This document shows positions 11,607-22,598 of a stretch of DNA of 64,000 bases, one piece after another. The DNA is taken from NCBI GenBank assembly GCA_024704765.1, contig JAKMXF010000316.1, positions 310,001 through 374,000 of the forward strand, written 5' to 3'. The notes beneath the pieces are model-generated. The model made no database searches, was not told the origin of the DNA, and was given only the letters and a program-made list of their open reading frames with translations. The translations under genes and the position numbers were made by a program. Source of the DNA: Oopsacas minuta. Its lineage: Eukaryota > Porifera > Hexactinellida > Lyssacinosida > Leucopsacidae. Positions within the stretch are counted from its first letter, which is position 1; the number at the start of each line of letters is the position of its first letter.

Positions 11607-13275
11607 ATTGACGCTGTAGTTAAATGCTAATTTATGTGCTTTTTGTATGCTGAGCCGGTTTCTGATCTTGCAATCAATATATGCCTTTACATTGAACACT
11701 CATTCAATATCTGCAGAATTTGCTGGTATAACTAATGAATCTTTTGCCAAGTTGATCAAACTTTCTGAGCCTTGGGCATGCCACCATACAATTGGGTTCA
11801 TAGTTTGCCTTAGTGTTTTCAATTTTAATGTCTCTGGGACAAGTATCTGTTGAGATTGAAACAGGCCACGAATTCAATGAATGAGTTGGGGAAATTTTCT
11901 AGCACAAATTTTCTATCCATTTCTTCTGTTCATTGCTGAGAGTAAGTCTTCCCTGGTGGTATTTCGGATGTAAAGTATATACAATGTAGTCCTCAGTTTG
12001 AGAAATTTATGCATCCTGGATTCAATTTTTGATTTGACATGTGCTAGGTTTGGATCGTTTAGTAATTTTAGCAAATTATACATCGCATTCGCAATAGAAG
12101 CTTTAGAGTTTTGTACTGCATCTAAACAAAACTTTACTGGCTCTAGGACTTTAAGTAAATCTTTCACATTATTATATATATATTCAGGTCATTGAATTTC
12201 CTAACGATTGCCTGCTCTATTTCATCAATATGGTAAGAAGAAACCGCAATCATTCCAGAACGGTTTAGCTTGTAGCTTTAGAGAGCATTCACAATGCTAG
12301 ATCATCTCGTTACTGAAACAAGCTTGGGTCTAACTGTACCTTGAATTTCTGACAACCAATATGCAATCTTGCTAAGATTCTTGAAAAAACAATTGATCTG
12401 AATGATATGATTTACTACTCCAGGTGGGGTTAGGTATTTACTCAATAAATTTAGCCAATGTGCATTGCATCCTGAATATGAAATGTCTGGTCTAACAATT
12501 TTCCTCAGCTGCTTCATCCATAGCATTTTGTTTTCATTGTCTGTAACAATACACGTGACTTTAAATCCTATCTCTTGTGCAGCTTTATTAATGATCTTTA
12601 GACTCATATCCTTCAAATATTCAGAAAATCTGTATCTCCCTTCTTGCCAATTGTCTGATAGTGATATACTTTACCCGTTGACAAACATTTTAAGCATGTA
12701 CCAATAGTTGATGCCTGGCCAATATCGCTCCAACCATCTAAAAGTAAACAAACTTCCTTACTATTCAATTTATCGCATTTTTCTCTCCTTAATGATCCGT
12801 ACTGTTTATTCAGTAAGCGATTACCAACAAGTTGTTCATAAAATGGTCTTGACAAGTGCACCATATTTTTGAAGTATTAATCAACAGCAATGTTAAATGG
12901 TATGCTACAACTATAGAAAAACATCGCGACAACTTTACCAAAGGATTCTTTCTCCTTAGAATTGTTCATGCTTATTCGATCACTTGTCAGGTGTGATTGC
13001 TTTGTTTGGATAAGATCACCCCCGCTCAGAATAGGTATTCCGCTACAGCTAGTCAATTTTGGGTTTATAATGAATTCTTTTTCTATCTCAGTAACTTGAT
13101 TAGGAATAGATGTACATTTGTTGATAAGAGCTCGCAATCTGATACATTTATTACCCACTTCTGCATTACAATGCATACATATCCGCTTAGAAGGTATTGA
13201 CGATGGGCAGTATTGATCATGGACAGGATCTAATTTTCGTCCACCAAAGTTATTCGACATATTGCCATGATTCAA
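11589..13275 (-). pseudogene. hAT transposase (BED finger, DUF659), right-arm copy
   Basis: The minus-strand twin of the left-arm transposase, with the same BED-like finger, DUF659 blocks and dimerisation domain and the same frameshifts. It differs only at its C-terminus: after FNYSVN the frame enters the spacer from the other side and ends within a few codons (LDEIL then stop at 11,589), so the acidic tail is missing. Shared lesions mean the duplication copied an already inactive gene, or gene conversion has since equalised the arms. It has no independent promoter or protein-coding capacity that I can see. Confidence 0.78.
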
Positions 13276-13574
13276 TGAATAAGTTTAGTCTGATGAAAAT
13301 CAAAATGATGTGTGGTATAAACAATTCATACTATACAAGCAAAAGGAATACCTACAATATATGCAAAATATGAAAGCTGATAAGCGAAGTGTGATATAGG
13401 AATTCTTCTAAACCAAAATAACATCAAAGTAATCATCTCTAATCGTATATTGTTAAAAGTTGTTGAAATCGTAACAAACATTTCATGAATTGATTTTAGA
13501 CAGTGAAGAAATAGCATCCTAAATTAACTGAAACATAATTATTATACGTAAGCTAAGTTCTTACCTAATCAGCA
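11607..13574 (-). repeat. Right arm of the large palindrome
   Basis: Exact inverted copy of 9,523-11,490 at every position compared. The arm ends just inside a distinct right tip (13,575-13,627). Confidence 0.93.
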
Positions 13575-13627
13575 GAAAAGGCAGAAACGACCGGTTTCTA
13601 GAAATCAGAGGTTTTTACCGAACACTG

Positions 13628-14696
13628 ACCCATGCACGGAGCCCCAATCACCCTCAGGCTTTGTGTATAATCCCAAAACTACTAAATACTTTCTCACTCT
13701 CTGTGTTCTCTTGCCTTGGGATTCAAATTTTGGCGCCATATACTTATATATTCCCTGACATACTCTAGTAAGTATCTTATCTGATTATAAACTATTGTGT
13801 TCTCTATGAATAAACAAAACCGTTTATATATATATATTCTACAATAATATATTAGGAAATTAATGGTTCGGGAATCCCTCGAAGAAAAAATGATGGTGAT
13901 TTGTCTGGTTACAAACTAGAGTGTGGAACTATTTCAATAATGATATATTTTTGTGTATATGATCTTGGTACAAATCATATCTGCAGAAGTGAAATCACTG
14001 GACATTTTATGTCAATCCTTGGAGGCAGTGTTCTCGCTAGCCCGTTTCCAGGAGGCTCAATGCCCTTAGATTCTTATTAAAATATCTCATACTTTCAGAT
14101 ATATTTTGACCTATTGGTGGAAAAGGTGCAAGAATAGGCTGAAGGTTGATCTTAACAGCATAACAGAGAATTTCAAGACAGTCTATTACGATCACTCGTT
14201 CCACGGTCCTTTCCGAGATACAACCCTATAGGATATGCACTTTGGTAAAAATTCCTGGCGAGAACACTGCATGGAGGTATGGAGAAAGGGAAAGATTACT
14301 GGATTGTCAAGAGATTCTCTGGACGGTTGCCATGTACATACTGGGACTCAGCATGTTAACTGGTAGTTGACACATAGTTTTTTCATCAATTTGTTGTGCT
14401 ATATACTTTGACTTGACCATATAATTATTAATGAGATGTTCGTGATTATGTAAGTATTCACATGTTTATTACATGGAATATATATTTAAGGTAGAGATAT
14501 CCCAAATATTGTCAATGGTTAGGAATTTACGAATGTGTTCAAATTAGTGTCTAAGGAATCGATTCTATTTATTAGGACACGATCGTGCCTTCTGACATTT
14601 TGAATTGCAAGAAATCTAAGAAGCGTTGCACTGATTAGACCCACAGCCACTAGAGCAACTACAAAATAATAGGTGTTTTCCAAGAGAAGAAGATCA
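13628..14696. other. Noncoding stretch
   Basis: Nothing recognised. A minus-strand frame at 14,519-14,707 would encode a hydrophobic segment (FVVALVAVGLISATLL), but it lies in a different frame from the adjoining KRBA2-like coding remnant and is probably chance. Confidence 0.4.
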
Positions 14697-15190
14697 AACT
14701 CTACCAATGAGTGTTATGACGTTGTCAGGGACATCTGCTGGTACAAGAAATTACTCCAACGGCATTTCAATTTCAGTAAATAGGTAATTTCTGTCAAGTG
14801 TTCCTGCTTTAGCTCCAATTTTACAGTACCCATCTTCAGATTAATGTGTGATCACACCAAAAAGAGTTGGAGGATCACATGGACATCCTCTACCCACCAC
14901 AGGAATAGGAAAGATAATATTACCCTCAATGTCATGGACTCTTGCCTTTACATAGATTGTTTGTCCATCCTTGGTTTTTGTTTTTCCTGGCCGAGTGTAG
15001 CCGAAATTCGACCACTGTTGATCTCACCTTACCTTTCACTCAGATAACAGTTGACACACCAAATAGGTGCACCATAACCATTAGATACTACTACAGGTCA
15101 GTAAACAAACTGAGCAATTAGGTTTACCATCAACTGATAGATATTGTGGATCAAATATTTCAGAAGTTTCGGTCAATACACGTTGATATG
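14697..15190 (-). pseudogene. KRBA2-like integrase, C-terminal remnant
   Basis: Minus-strand coding scraps in shifting frames that match the region after the integrase core in KRBA2/SCAND3-like transposon proteins. In order from high to low coordinates I see a Cys-rich patch, PNCSVCLLTC then GYGAPIWCVNCYLSER, followed by NIIFPIPVVGRGCPCDP and EDGYCKIGAKAGTL, then VPADVPDNVITL. In the family the corresponding blocks are a double-CxxC finger, a VPxPxVDRG motif, and a DGLYKIGTKxG motif. Frameshifts separate the pieces and there is no integrase core here. It is a decayed fragment, assigned from remembered family features, so confidence is moderate. Confidence 0.5.
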
Positions 15191-15737
15191 GATCGACCGG
15201 GGCTACGGCCCTTGCCACCCGGGGTGTTTAATGAAATTTAGGCTATGAGTTATTTCTAAAGAAAAAAAATCATAGATTAGAACAAAGAAATTTAAATGCA
15301 AGATAATAAATTTTAAATACATACATATGTCCCTTATCTACCTAATCTTGCTTATATCAAATCTATACTTTCATACTCAATTTCATCAGCGTGTTGATTA
15401 GGAAGAACTACGTCAGGAGGGATTAAAGTGATTTCAATTAGCCAAATCCAACAGCTCTTAGTTGTACTTGAGGAACTAGGATCGAGCGGGGCCCCCGACG
15501 ATCCATACTCCTGGATGTGCAGAAAGTAACTGGTATTTAGCATCTGGAATCTTTTCATGTTCACCTATCTTCAGTCCGGATACCGAAGTGACGGGACTGT
15601 AGATGTTACAGTCAATGTAGAAAATCAGTCAATTTACAAATTGACTGAAACGTATTAAGAAGTTAATTAATTGATATCAATATGCATAAAAAGCATGTGA
15701 TTACAGCATACTGACTTAAAAAGTTTACATGTCGTTC

Positions 15738-15950
15738 CCATTCAAATCTTGTTGGGGCAGGTCATAGTCGCGTGACACTTGCTATCACATTTAAGTCGAG
15801 CCTTGAAACATTTACATTAATTTGGGTTGCATTGTTTGCCACTTTGTGTACAGCTACACTTGGCAAACCCTTGTCCACCACACTTAGACCCTTGTTGAAC
15901 AGCTTGTTGCAGGCACATTTCTTTGTCTGTGGTGAAATCGTTCACACTGT
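15738..15950 (-). pseudogene. Cys-rich tail of a second KRBA2-like element
   Basis: A minus-strand frame with regularly spaced cysteines: CGGQGFAKCSCTQSGKQC, then CKCFKARLKCDSKCHATMTC, with one stop between. This CxC-rich pattern ends the KRBA2-like transposon proteins, where it follows the VPxPxVDRG region. Here it lies upstream, on the same strand, of the remnant at 14,697-15,190, so the order is wrong for a single gene. It is therefore from another copy or a rearranged one. The intervening 15,190-15,738 shows a short readable piece (KYQLLSAHPGVWIVGGP, minus strand, near 15,520) that I cannot identify. Confidence 0.5.
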
Positions 15951-16224
15951 ACAGCGGATGGGTTCTCAAATCAAATTGATTTCGGTTGTAAGATCATTTC
16001 AGGATTCCTGCACGGACTGCTATACGGTACATATAATTTTCATTTCTTTCCAGAATTTACACCCATGATGTTTCGAGGATCACGTCTACCACGATCCGCT
16101 AAAAGGATTGGAATAATTACATTATCTCCAGGGGTTCTAGCAACGTGCTCTAGACGGCTGCGTTTTAACATGCTTTAGCCTGGGCTATCTGTCCTTCAGC
16201 GGGGCGTATGCATTAGCTCGAATT

Positions 16225-16380
16225 GTCATGTTGTCGATAGCTGGATTCAGAGTTCAACTATGTTGTCGATAGTTTGACTCAGTTTTTAGTATGTTGTTGA
16301 TAGCTCAACATAGTTTTTAACTATGTTTTCGATAGTTCGATTCAGTTTTTGACTGTAGTGTTGATAGCTCGGCCCATTCA
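16225..16380. repeat. Short tandem array, about four units
   Basis: Four diverged units of roughly 35-45 bases share the words TATGTTGTCGATAG and GACTCAGTTTTT. The array lies just upstream of the MULE-like coding remains and might be part of that element's terminal region; it could equally be an unrelated minisatellite. Confidence 0.7.
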
Positions 16381-17785
16381 GTTGTATGGCAGTTGTCAAT
16401 GGGAAATAATTGCTGACTAGATTTGTTTTGAAAAATCACATTTCATGGCAATTATAAACAACTGGCTTCACTGGTATAAGATACTTTTTGGTCATTTGAT
16501 ATTATTGAATTATTTACATCTTCGAAAATGGAATACACATCAGACAGCTATAGGCATAGTAATGGAAAAATTCATCCAACAACCGATGGGTTTAAGTAGT
16601 CTAAACATATAGTGAAAGAAAGTACAACACACCTCAGATGTGTTTTATCTCAAACGGGTGTAAAGGGACAGGTAAATTAAAGTTAGAAAATAATTTGATA
16701 TATCCCAGTTCAATTCATAACCATGGTAATGATGAGTACATATAAATCAGGAGTTTATGAATTGAAGACCATATGCAAGAAAAGGGCTCAAACTTCTCGA
16801 GACAATTTAAGGGAGATTATCGATGACGGAACAAGAACGAGTCTGTTTGCAAGTGAAATTTCTTTCATTAAGTGCAAGTCTCCTATTTACCGTTCTAGGA
16901 GAAGATTGCAACCTAAGATCCCCCTTACAGCTATAGAATTTTCAGTTATGTTACCCGAATCTACTTTTACGACTCACCACAAATTTATTGTCCCGACTAA
17001 TAACCAAACTGCTGTTGTCTTGTATTCTCAACACATGAAAAATTACCTATCAGAAATTTCTAAAATTCAGTAAGATGGGACATTTTATATAGTGCCACCC
17101 CAATTATCCCAATTATGGACGGTATTTGTGGTAATTGATCGACATGTACTCCCAGGCATACATTATTTAATGACGTCAAAAGATCAAGAACTCTATACTG
17201 CAATAATAGCCAAGATCGATTCTCTCATTCCAGATTTCTAACCGAAAATCTCTATTTCTAACTGGGAACCAGCACCGCGAAATTGTTTTAAAGAAATTTA
17301 TCCCACCATTAAAAATCAGGGATGTTGGTTCCACTTTACCCAACGTATCTGGGCCAAAACTCAGAAGCTCAGGGTAGTTCAGAGTTTTCATGGTAATCCT
17401 GAAACTGCGAATTTCATAAGAAATCTCATGGCAATACAATTTCTCCCAGCAAGTTGAATTCGTCCAACCTATACATTCCTCCAAGTGCCGGATTTAACAA
17501 ATCTAGAATCAAGCAAATTGGAGCAACTTCGTAACTAATTCAAGAAAAGGTAGATTACTCAATAAATCCAGAGGAGCTTTCTATCTATGAAGCTGAAGTA
17601 CTACCAGTAAGGCTGCGGAAAGCTATCACGCAACGCTAAAATCCATCATTAAAACTCCTCATCCAAGAGTATGGAATTTTCTGAAAACTCTCAACAATAT
17701 GACAGAAGATATAGATAATGAAATGGTGAGATTGAGACTCGGTCATAGCATTTCTAGGTTGAGGAAATCAAAGCATGTTATAAAG

Positions 17786-20099
17786 CAGTGTTTCTCAAAC
17801 TTTTTTCGAACAGCGCCCCTTGTCAACAATATTCCCTCGATACCGCCCCCCTCCAGAAAGTCTAAATCTTTTTACTACACTCGTATTTGTTAATGATAAT
17901 AAGTAATATTTATCAATTAATGAGGAGGGTGTACTTGAGCGTGATGTTCGTCGATAATCCCATTTATATCTGGTTTCATATCAGTGAGCAGCAATCTCAA
18001 ATCTCCGCATTGAGAAATATCGAGTCTGTTTCTTTGCTTCGTTAGTAATTGAACGACTGCACTAAAACCTCTCTCAACGAGATATGATGTCGGAAACGCC
18101 AGAACTAGCAGTTTTGCTACTTTCCACAAATTGGGAAATTTATTTCGTCCTGCGATTGCAATCCAAAATCTTTCATACCCCATCATTGTAAAATGAGCTT
18201 TTTCCTCGCAATCACTTTGCAAGTCCATCAACTCTTCCTGCAAATAGAGTGGAACTGTTGGAGCATCCACACAGAAAGGGTCAATTAGCCAATGAGGCGG
18301 TTCAAGTTCCAACAAGTCAGTGAATCGCTTGATCATATCCACTTTCAGTACTTCAAGATGTTCACAATATGCTAGCAAATCGTCATCTGAAATTTGGAGT
18401 CCTGCTAGGTGAGGGAACTGGTAAAATTCTCGTCGACTGTTATTTTGTTTAAATAACGTTAGTTTCCCTATGAAGGAGCTGACAACAGTTTTACACTTGA
18501 CCAGAGTGACTAAATTGCCTTGTAGTTGCAAGTTCATTGCTTGAACTTATCAAAAATGTCAGTCAAGTAAGCTACATCTGATTTCGCTGCACTGACAAGC
18601 TGCATTAACTGCGGGCTCTCTTCCTCTAAAAATTCTAAAATCGTGTCGAAAAGACTGTAGAACCGAGTGAGACACTTTCCTTTTGAGAGCCACCACACTT
18701 CTGTGTGCAAAAGCAGACGTTCAAATTCAGTTTCGTTTTCGTGACATATTTGGCGAAATATTCTTTCCTTGACTGCGGAAGCTTTGATTTTATTAATAAC
18801 AGTAATGACGATATGCAATGAGTTGTGCAAGCGACCACTTAGATGTTTTGCTACTAAATGTTCTCGATGGACGACGCAGTGAATAGCGAAAACCTCAGGC
18901 ACAGCATTTTTCAAGTACGAAATGAAACCACGATGCCACCAACCATAGCTGGCGCCCCATCTGTTGCACAAGCAATGATATTATTCATGGGAATTTCCTT
19001 TTCCTGAAAGAAATTTTCCACGACTTTGTAGATAGATTCACCTTTTGTATCAGTTACTAGTGGTCTAGCAAACAACATTTCTTCAACCATTATTCCTTTG
19101 AGAATATATCGGACATATGCAAGGAGCAGTGCTTCGTTACCTGGCAATGTGGATTCGTCAATTTGAAGAGAAAATTCCGTTGTTTTAAGTATACTGTATA
19201 GTGTTTTCTCAACATCACTAGCCATTAAATTTATTCTCCTAGCCACAGTATCATTGCTTAACGGAATGGACTTAATCACACTTCGCCCATCTGAATGCAT
19301 AACAGTTGTAACTGCTTCCTGGATTGCAGGTAAAATGAGGTTTTCACCCATTGTATGTGGCTGACCAGATTTTGCAATTAGTAACGAAATGTTATAGGAG
19401 GCAACCAAACCATCAATGTTTTGTCTATCTATTTTTCCAAATATTCCGCCCATTGTTTTTCGGCTGTCTCTCATTTTAATGAAGAATTGCACATCTTTCT
19501 CTACCTTATCACTGTGGCGCGATTTCAGATGATCAATCATTCTTGACGGCTTCATTCCCTCATTAGAAAATACTTGTTCGCACAACAAACACATTGGGAG
19601 TTGTTCATTGGAAGGAGATTTAACAAATCCGTATTTGATATAATCAGCACTATACTGTCTACACTTCTTTTTACTAATCATTTCTTCGATTGAGTTTATC
19701 AATTCCTTTCGGTTTAAATTTCTACGTATGTATTTATATTGAAATTAAACAGATTACTAACTATTACGAAGTTTACATTTGTTTGAAAACAATGATAATT
19801 ATATTTCGATTAGGAAAGCCATAGACATTGTAACAAAAGAATTCTTCATTCATTTTTAAGGATTAGCTGTTGTTAATAATCACCAAGAGTATTACCACTG
19901 TAAATGGCTTTGATAATTGAAGTATTTGCTAGCACCTATTGTTAATGAATAATGAGGAATATGATACCACTTTTTTGACCTGAGGTCGTATCTCTGTTTC
20001 GCTTTCTATAACCCACAGCGCCCCCTTGCTGCGTGGCCGCCCCCCTACAACCCTACAGCGCCCCCCAGGGGGATCTACGGCCCACTTTGAGAAACACTG
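17786..20099 (-). mobile_element. ZBED5/SCAND3-type hAT element
   Basis: A 2,314-base hAT element with ends CAGTGTTTCTCAAAC (left) and, reversed, CAGTGTTTCTCAAAG (right). Target duplication TTATAAAG (17,778-17,785) and TTCTAAAG (20,100-20,107), 7 of 8 identical. Both ends carry GCGCCCCC-type tracts inside the tips. It sits within the reading frame of a MULE transposase; joining the flanks restores that frame, which confirms the boundaries. Confidence 0.9.
17917..19702 (-). pseudogene. hAT transposase, ZBED5/SCAND3 type, two frameshifts
   Basis: Reads from 19,702 down. Residues near 37-64 form a BED-type finger, CLLCEQVFSN then DHLKSRH. The DDE region contains FSLQIDESTLPGNEALL and IIACATDGAPAMVG. 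After a one-base shift in 18,911-18,971 it continues with AIHCVVHREHLVAKHL and, in the insertion domain, WWLSKGKCLTRF. A second one-base shift at 18,534-18,537 leads to NLQLQGN and the dimerisation domain AFPTSYLVERGFSAV and LLTKQRNRLDI, ending at 17,917. Only two lesions separate it from a complete protein of about 600 residues, so the insertion is fairly young. Fragments of the same family lie at 26,761-26,916 and 27,736-27,915. Confidence 0.85.
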
Positions 20100-20157
20100 T
20101 TCTAAAGGATCAACAACGCGAGGATATTAAGGAAAAGTTCAGAATTGGCGAGTTGCA

Positions 20158-20463
20158 ATGAGCATCACTATTGGTGGTACCTTTACTGAAATTGAATTCT
20201 CTGATACTGATGAGTCAGACACTTCAGACAATGAAAGCGAGAATCCAGTAGTAGAGAATATTTGTGTTATATGTCTGATGCCGCGGACAACAACTTGGAT
20301 ATTCCTACCTTGTAAGCACGCTAATTGTTGTGCAGCATGCAGCAAGAGAATAGAAGAATTGAACCAGACACATCCGGTGTGCCGCGCTCCAATTATCAGT
20401 CGATTCCAAATTATGCTTAGTAGTTACACACATGTTTATCCACTTTTTCATTCATTTACATAA
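20158..20463 (+). CDS. RING-finger protein adjoining a MULE transposase
   Basis: A 101-residue frame with an IAP/MDM2-like RING at about residues 40-90: CVICLM, then FLPCKHANCCAACSKRI, then HPVCRAPI, followed by a hydrophobic tail SRFQIML like the RING tail of XIAP-type ligases. Zn ligands are in C3HC4 order, except that the seventh, normally Cys, is His. An acidic stretch (residues 10-35) precedes it. The start ATG overlaps the stop of the MULE frame by a one-base shift (GELQ, stop, within ATGAGC), so it may be the C-terminal domain of that transposase rather than a separate gene. RING proteins of this type are ubiquitin ligases; no BIR domain is present. Whether it is expressed is unknown. 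Confidence 0.55.
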   Translation: MSITIGGTFTEIEFSDTDESDTSDNESENPVVENICVICLMPRTTTWIFLPCKHANCCAACSKRIEELNQTHPVCRAPIISRFQIMLSSYTHVYPLFHSFT

Positions 20464-20548
20464 TCTTCTGATATCATAGTAATTAAATATTTCTCATACT
20501 CACTAATACAATATACTTTTCAATAAACAACCAGTAGAAGAATAAAAA

Positions 20549-22021
20549 TTATGCATGACACATGGGGAAGGTATCCACAACTAAAACTGAGTCCAGCCAT
20601 CGATAACATACCGAATTCGAGCTAATGCAGCACCCCCCTTCAGCTGCTCTCTTGCGTTTGAGTTGAATGTTGTCGTGCCGTATTTGGATAGCGGTTACCT
20701 GAGACGAAGGAGCAGATGAAGATGTTGAAGAAGTATCTTCTGAGGGATTGGGTGACTGATCCTCTTGTGAAGGAAGATTTGAAGAAATTGCGGTCTGGTT
20801 ACCAAAAGAGACTTGAGAGGGGTCAGGTTGCTGATATGCAGCCATTGGGTTGTCTTCGGACACTAGGCGTTCTAGGATTTCACTAGAAAGGGATGCTGAA
20901 CTGAGTCCAACTTGTGCATCACGTCCAAACAGGACCTTGAATGGGGATTGTTCAATTCCAGAATGGTAACCACTGTCCTTCTGAAACTGCACAAAACGAA
21001 GCCCAGTTGGCCAGTCTGTGGAGTCATTGTCACCTAACCAGATAGTTAGTATGTCTTTGACGTCACAATTCAGTCTCTCAACTGATACATGGCTTTCGGG
21101 ATGGCGAGGTTTAACATGGACCATAAGTAGATCAGGCCAAATAACCTTCAGTTCAGTGATGACTGATGCTGTAAATTCACTGCCGTTGTCACTCTGGATA
21201 ATTTGAGGGGCGCATAGTAACAAGAAAATGTGAACCAGTTGCCACGCGACTTCAGCAGCACGTTTGAAAGTCAAATGGCGTGAACACACAGTACTTTGTT
21301 AAGTGGTCTTGATTAACCATGATCCATCGATATGAAACTTTGCACATAGACTGCATGTCAATGAAGTCAACCTGAGCACGGGAACCAAATTCTTTGGACA
21401 GAATTGGCTTCACAACAACGCGCTTAGTGGTGGCACGCCTACGTTTCTGTTGACATTGAACACAGAGAGATATGTAGAGCTCAATGGAGTTGCGAGTGAC
21501 AATTGCATATTTGTCCAAAGCTTTAGTCATCTTGTTTCCACCGCCATAGCCGCATGCAACATGGGCGCGTTTAATGGTGGCGAACATATCATCTATGTGA
21601 GTAAAGTAAATAATTTCTTGGGAGCTTCACTTTGCTTTCGAATCAACTTCTCAACATCGCCACACTGAAGAATTTCGCACCTGTAAAATATATAAAATAT
21701 GTCACTTAATCGATGCCAGCAACATAGTACACAACCATAGTGCGGAATATTATTGGCACATTTCTATTTACAGCAAAGGAAACCTAAAACATCGCACGTA
21801 CGTAGGCTCTATACAATTAGAGAACTAATTATGGTATTGTATAGAACATTTATTTGACCTGAATCCAAGTAATGCAGCCATGACTCAAGTATTAATTGTT
21901 GAACCAATAATTATTTGTTCACATACCTGCCAAGGATATAGTACTGCCTGTTGGACTTCTTTGCGGTGTCAGATGCAACTTTGACCTCTTCAAGCAACAA
22001 AGAATACTGGTGTTTGGTCAT
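20549..22021 (-). pseudogene. KRBA2-like transposon integrase with one intron
   Basis: Minus-strand gene of the KRBA2/SCAND3-type integrase family. The first exon, from 22,021, reads MTKHQYSLLLEEV and ends at a GTATGT donor (21,926); the intron (21,681-21,926) ends TTTACAG. The second exon starts CEILQCGDVEKLIRK and has the H2C2 finger (IKRAHVACGYGG, CVQCQQK). The rve core follows: QVDFIDMQSM, IIQSDNGSEF and HVSVERLNCDVK give D, D and E, the last two 36 residues apart. A frameshift near 21,260-21,290 breaks the core. After the core a Ser/Thr-rich linker runs to KRKRAAEGG, where homology stops; the Cys-rich tail is absent. Inactive as it stands. Family assigned from remembered relatives. Confidence 0.72.
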
Positions 22022-22391
22022 CAATAACGATTAGGTACCAGAGCATTTTCGTTTCAACATCTCCTCACGGAAGACTGTTCCATAGTGTCCGACATCTTTT
22101 AGAGATATGAGGGTGTTCATATTATCTTGCCTTTTTATACTCCAGAATATTTCGCGTCGATAGATGCTAGCCTTTGATATGTTGTTATTGAGGATACACT
22201 ACTCTTAGTCAGGTTTTTCCTATACATTTCAATTGTTAAGTTAAGTTGACGTATATGTTAGAGAATAATAATAATTGTAAGATTTCCCATTATTCAATAC
22301 TTTATTGATTTGATATTCGTAATATGCTTCCAGTCAATTTGTCAAAAAAACGACCAATAATTCAGTCAATTTGTAATTGACGAATATTATA
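22022..22391. other. Short noncoding stretch
   Basis: No gene or repeat recognised between the KRBA2-like first exon and the mariner tip. It may hold upstream exons or promoter of the integrase, but I see no clear splice pattern. Confidence 0.3.
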
Positions 22392-22598
22392 CAGGGTGAC
22401 ACATAAATACTGTTACAACTTTTAAAACTACCATATTGTAGATGAATCTAATTCAATAGCGTTGAAACTTGGCCAATATATTGTACTAGATATCTATTTT
22501 ATCTCATAAATCACACCAGATATCTCAGTTAGGAGTTATAAAATTTCAACATTTTGTAATGGAGACTCGTCGTTCAGCTGTAATTGAGTTATTCAAGG
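22392..22598 (+). mobile_element. Left end of a mariner-like element, truncated
   Basis: Preceded by TA (22,390-22,391), the tip reads CAGGGTGACACATAAATACT. At 22,560 a start codon opens METRRSAVIELFK, a typical first line of a mariner-family transposase. Homology stops about there, and the minus-strand coding of a hAT fragment begins within a few bases. The remainder of the mariner is absent from the window. Confidence 0.6.

Larger units (their letters stand above)
9480..13627. mobile_element. Palindromic hAT-derived element with 1,968-bp identical arms
   Basis: A 4,148-base structure bounded by hAT-like tips. The left tip reads CAGTGTTCAGAAAACCGG and the right tip, reversed, CAGTGTTCGGTAAAAACC. 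Inside, bases 9,523-11,490 and 11,607-13,574 are exact inverted copies wherever I compared them, around a unique 116-base spacer. The outermost 43-53 bases on each side share words such as ACCGGTC and TGCC but are not identical, so the tips behave like separate 5' and 3' ends. The flanks CTTATGAG and ACCCATGC do not match, so no target duplication is seen. Each arm carries the same broken DUF659-type hAT transposase. Confidence 0.85.
16540..20156 (+). pseudogene. MULE transposase pseudogene, split by a hAT insertion
   Basis: Remains of a Mutator-like transposase. A FLYWCH-like N-terminal finger at about 16,546-16,740 contains STTHLRCVL and ends SSIHNHGND. The MULE core follows at 16,750-17,785 in broken frames: QLSQLWTVFVVIDRHVLPG and HYLMTSKDQELYTAI, then SNWEPAPRNCFKEIYP where the catalytic Asp is expected but replaced by Asn, then GCWFHFTQRIWAKTQKL, the usual CxxH block. 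The frame reading SRLRKSKHVIK stops at 17,785, where a hAT element is inserted, and continues at 20,105 as DQQREDIKEKFRIGELQ. Several in-frame stops (17,073; 17,238; beyond) show it is inactive. A RING-encoding frame begins directly after it. Confidence 0.72.

Noticed and set aside
9480-13627. Palindrome as a simple hairpin-read assembly artefact
   Set aside because: An artefact would usually extend the mirror symmetry outward; here symmetry stops at both sides inside distinct hAT tips, and the centre is a unique 116 bases. It still deserves read-level confirmation.
14519-14707. Minus-strand membrane-spanning small protein
   Set aside because: The hydrophobic frame overlaps the tail of the KRBA2-like remnant in another frame and has no signal of selection or a plausible start context.
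15772-16068. Plus-strand 98-codon frame
   Set aside because: It is the reverse of the Cys-rich KRBA2-like tail on the minus strand, which has the recognisable pattern.
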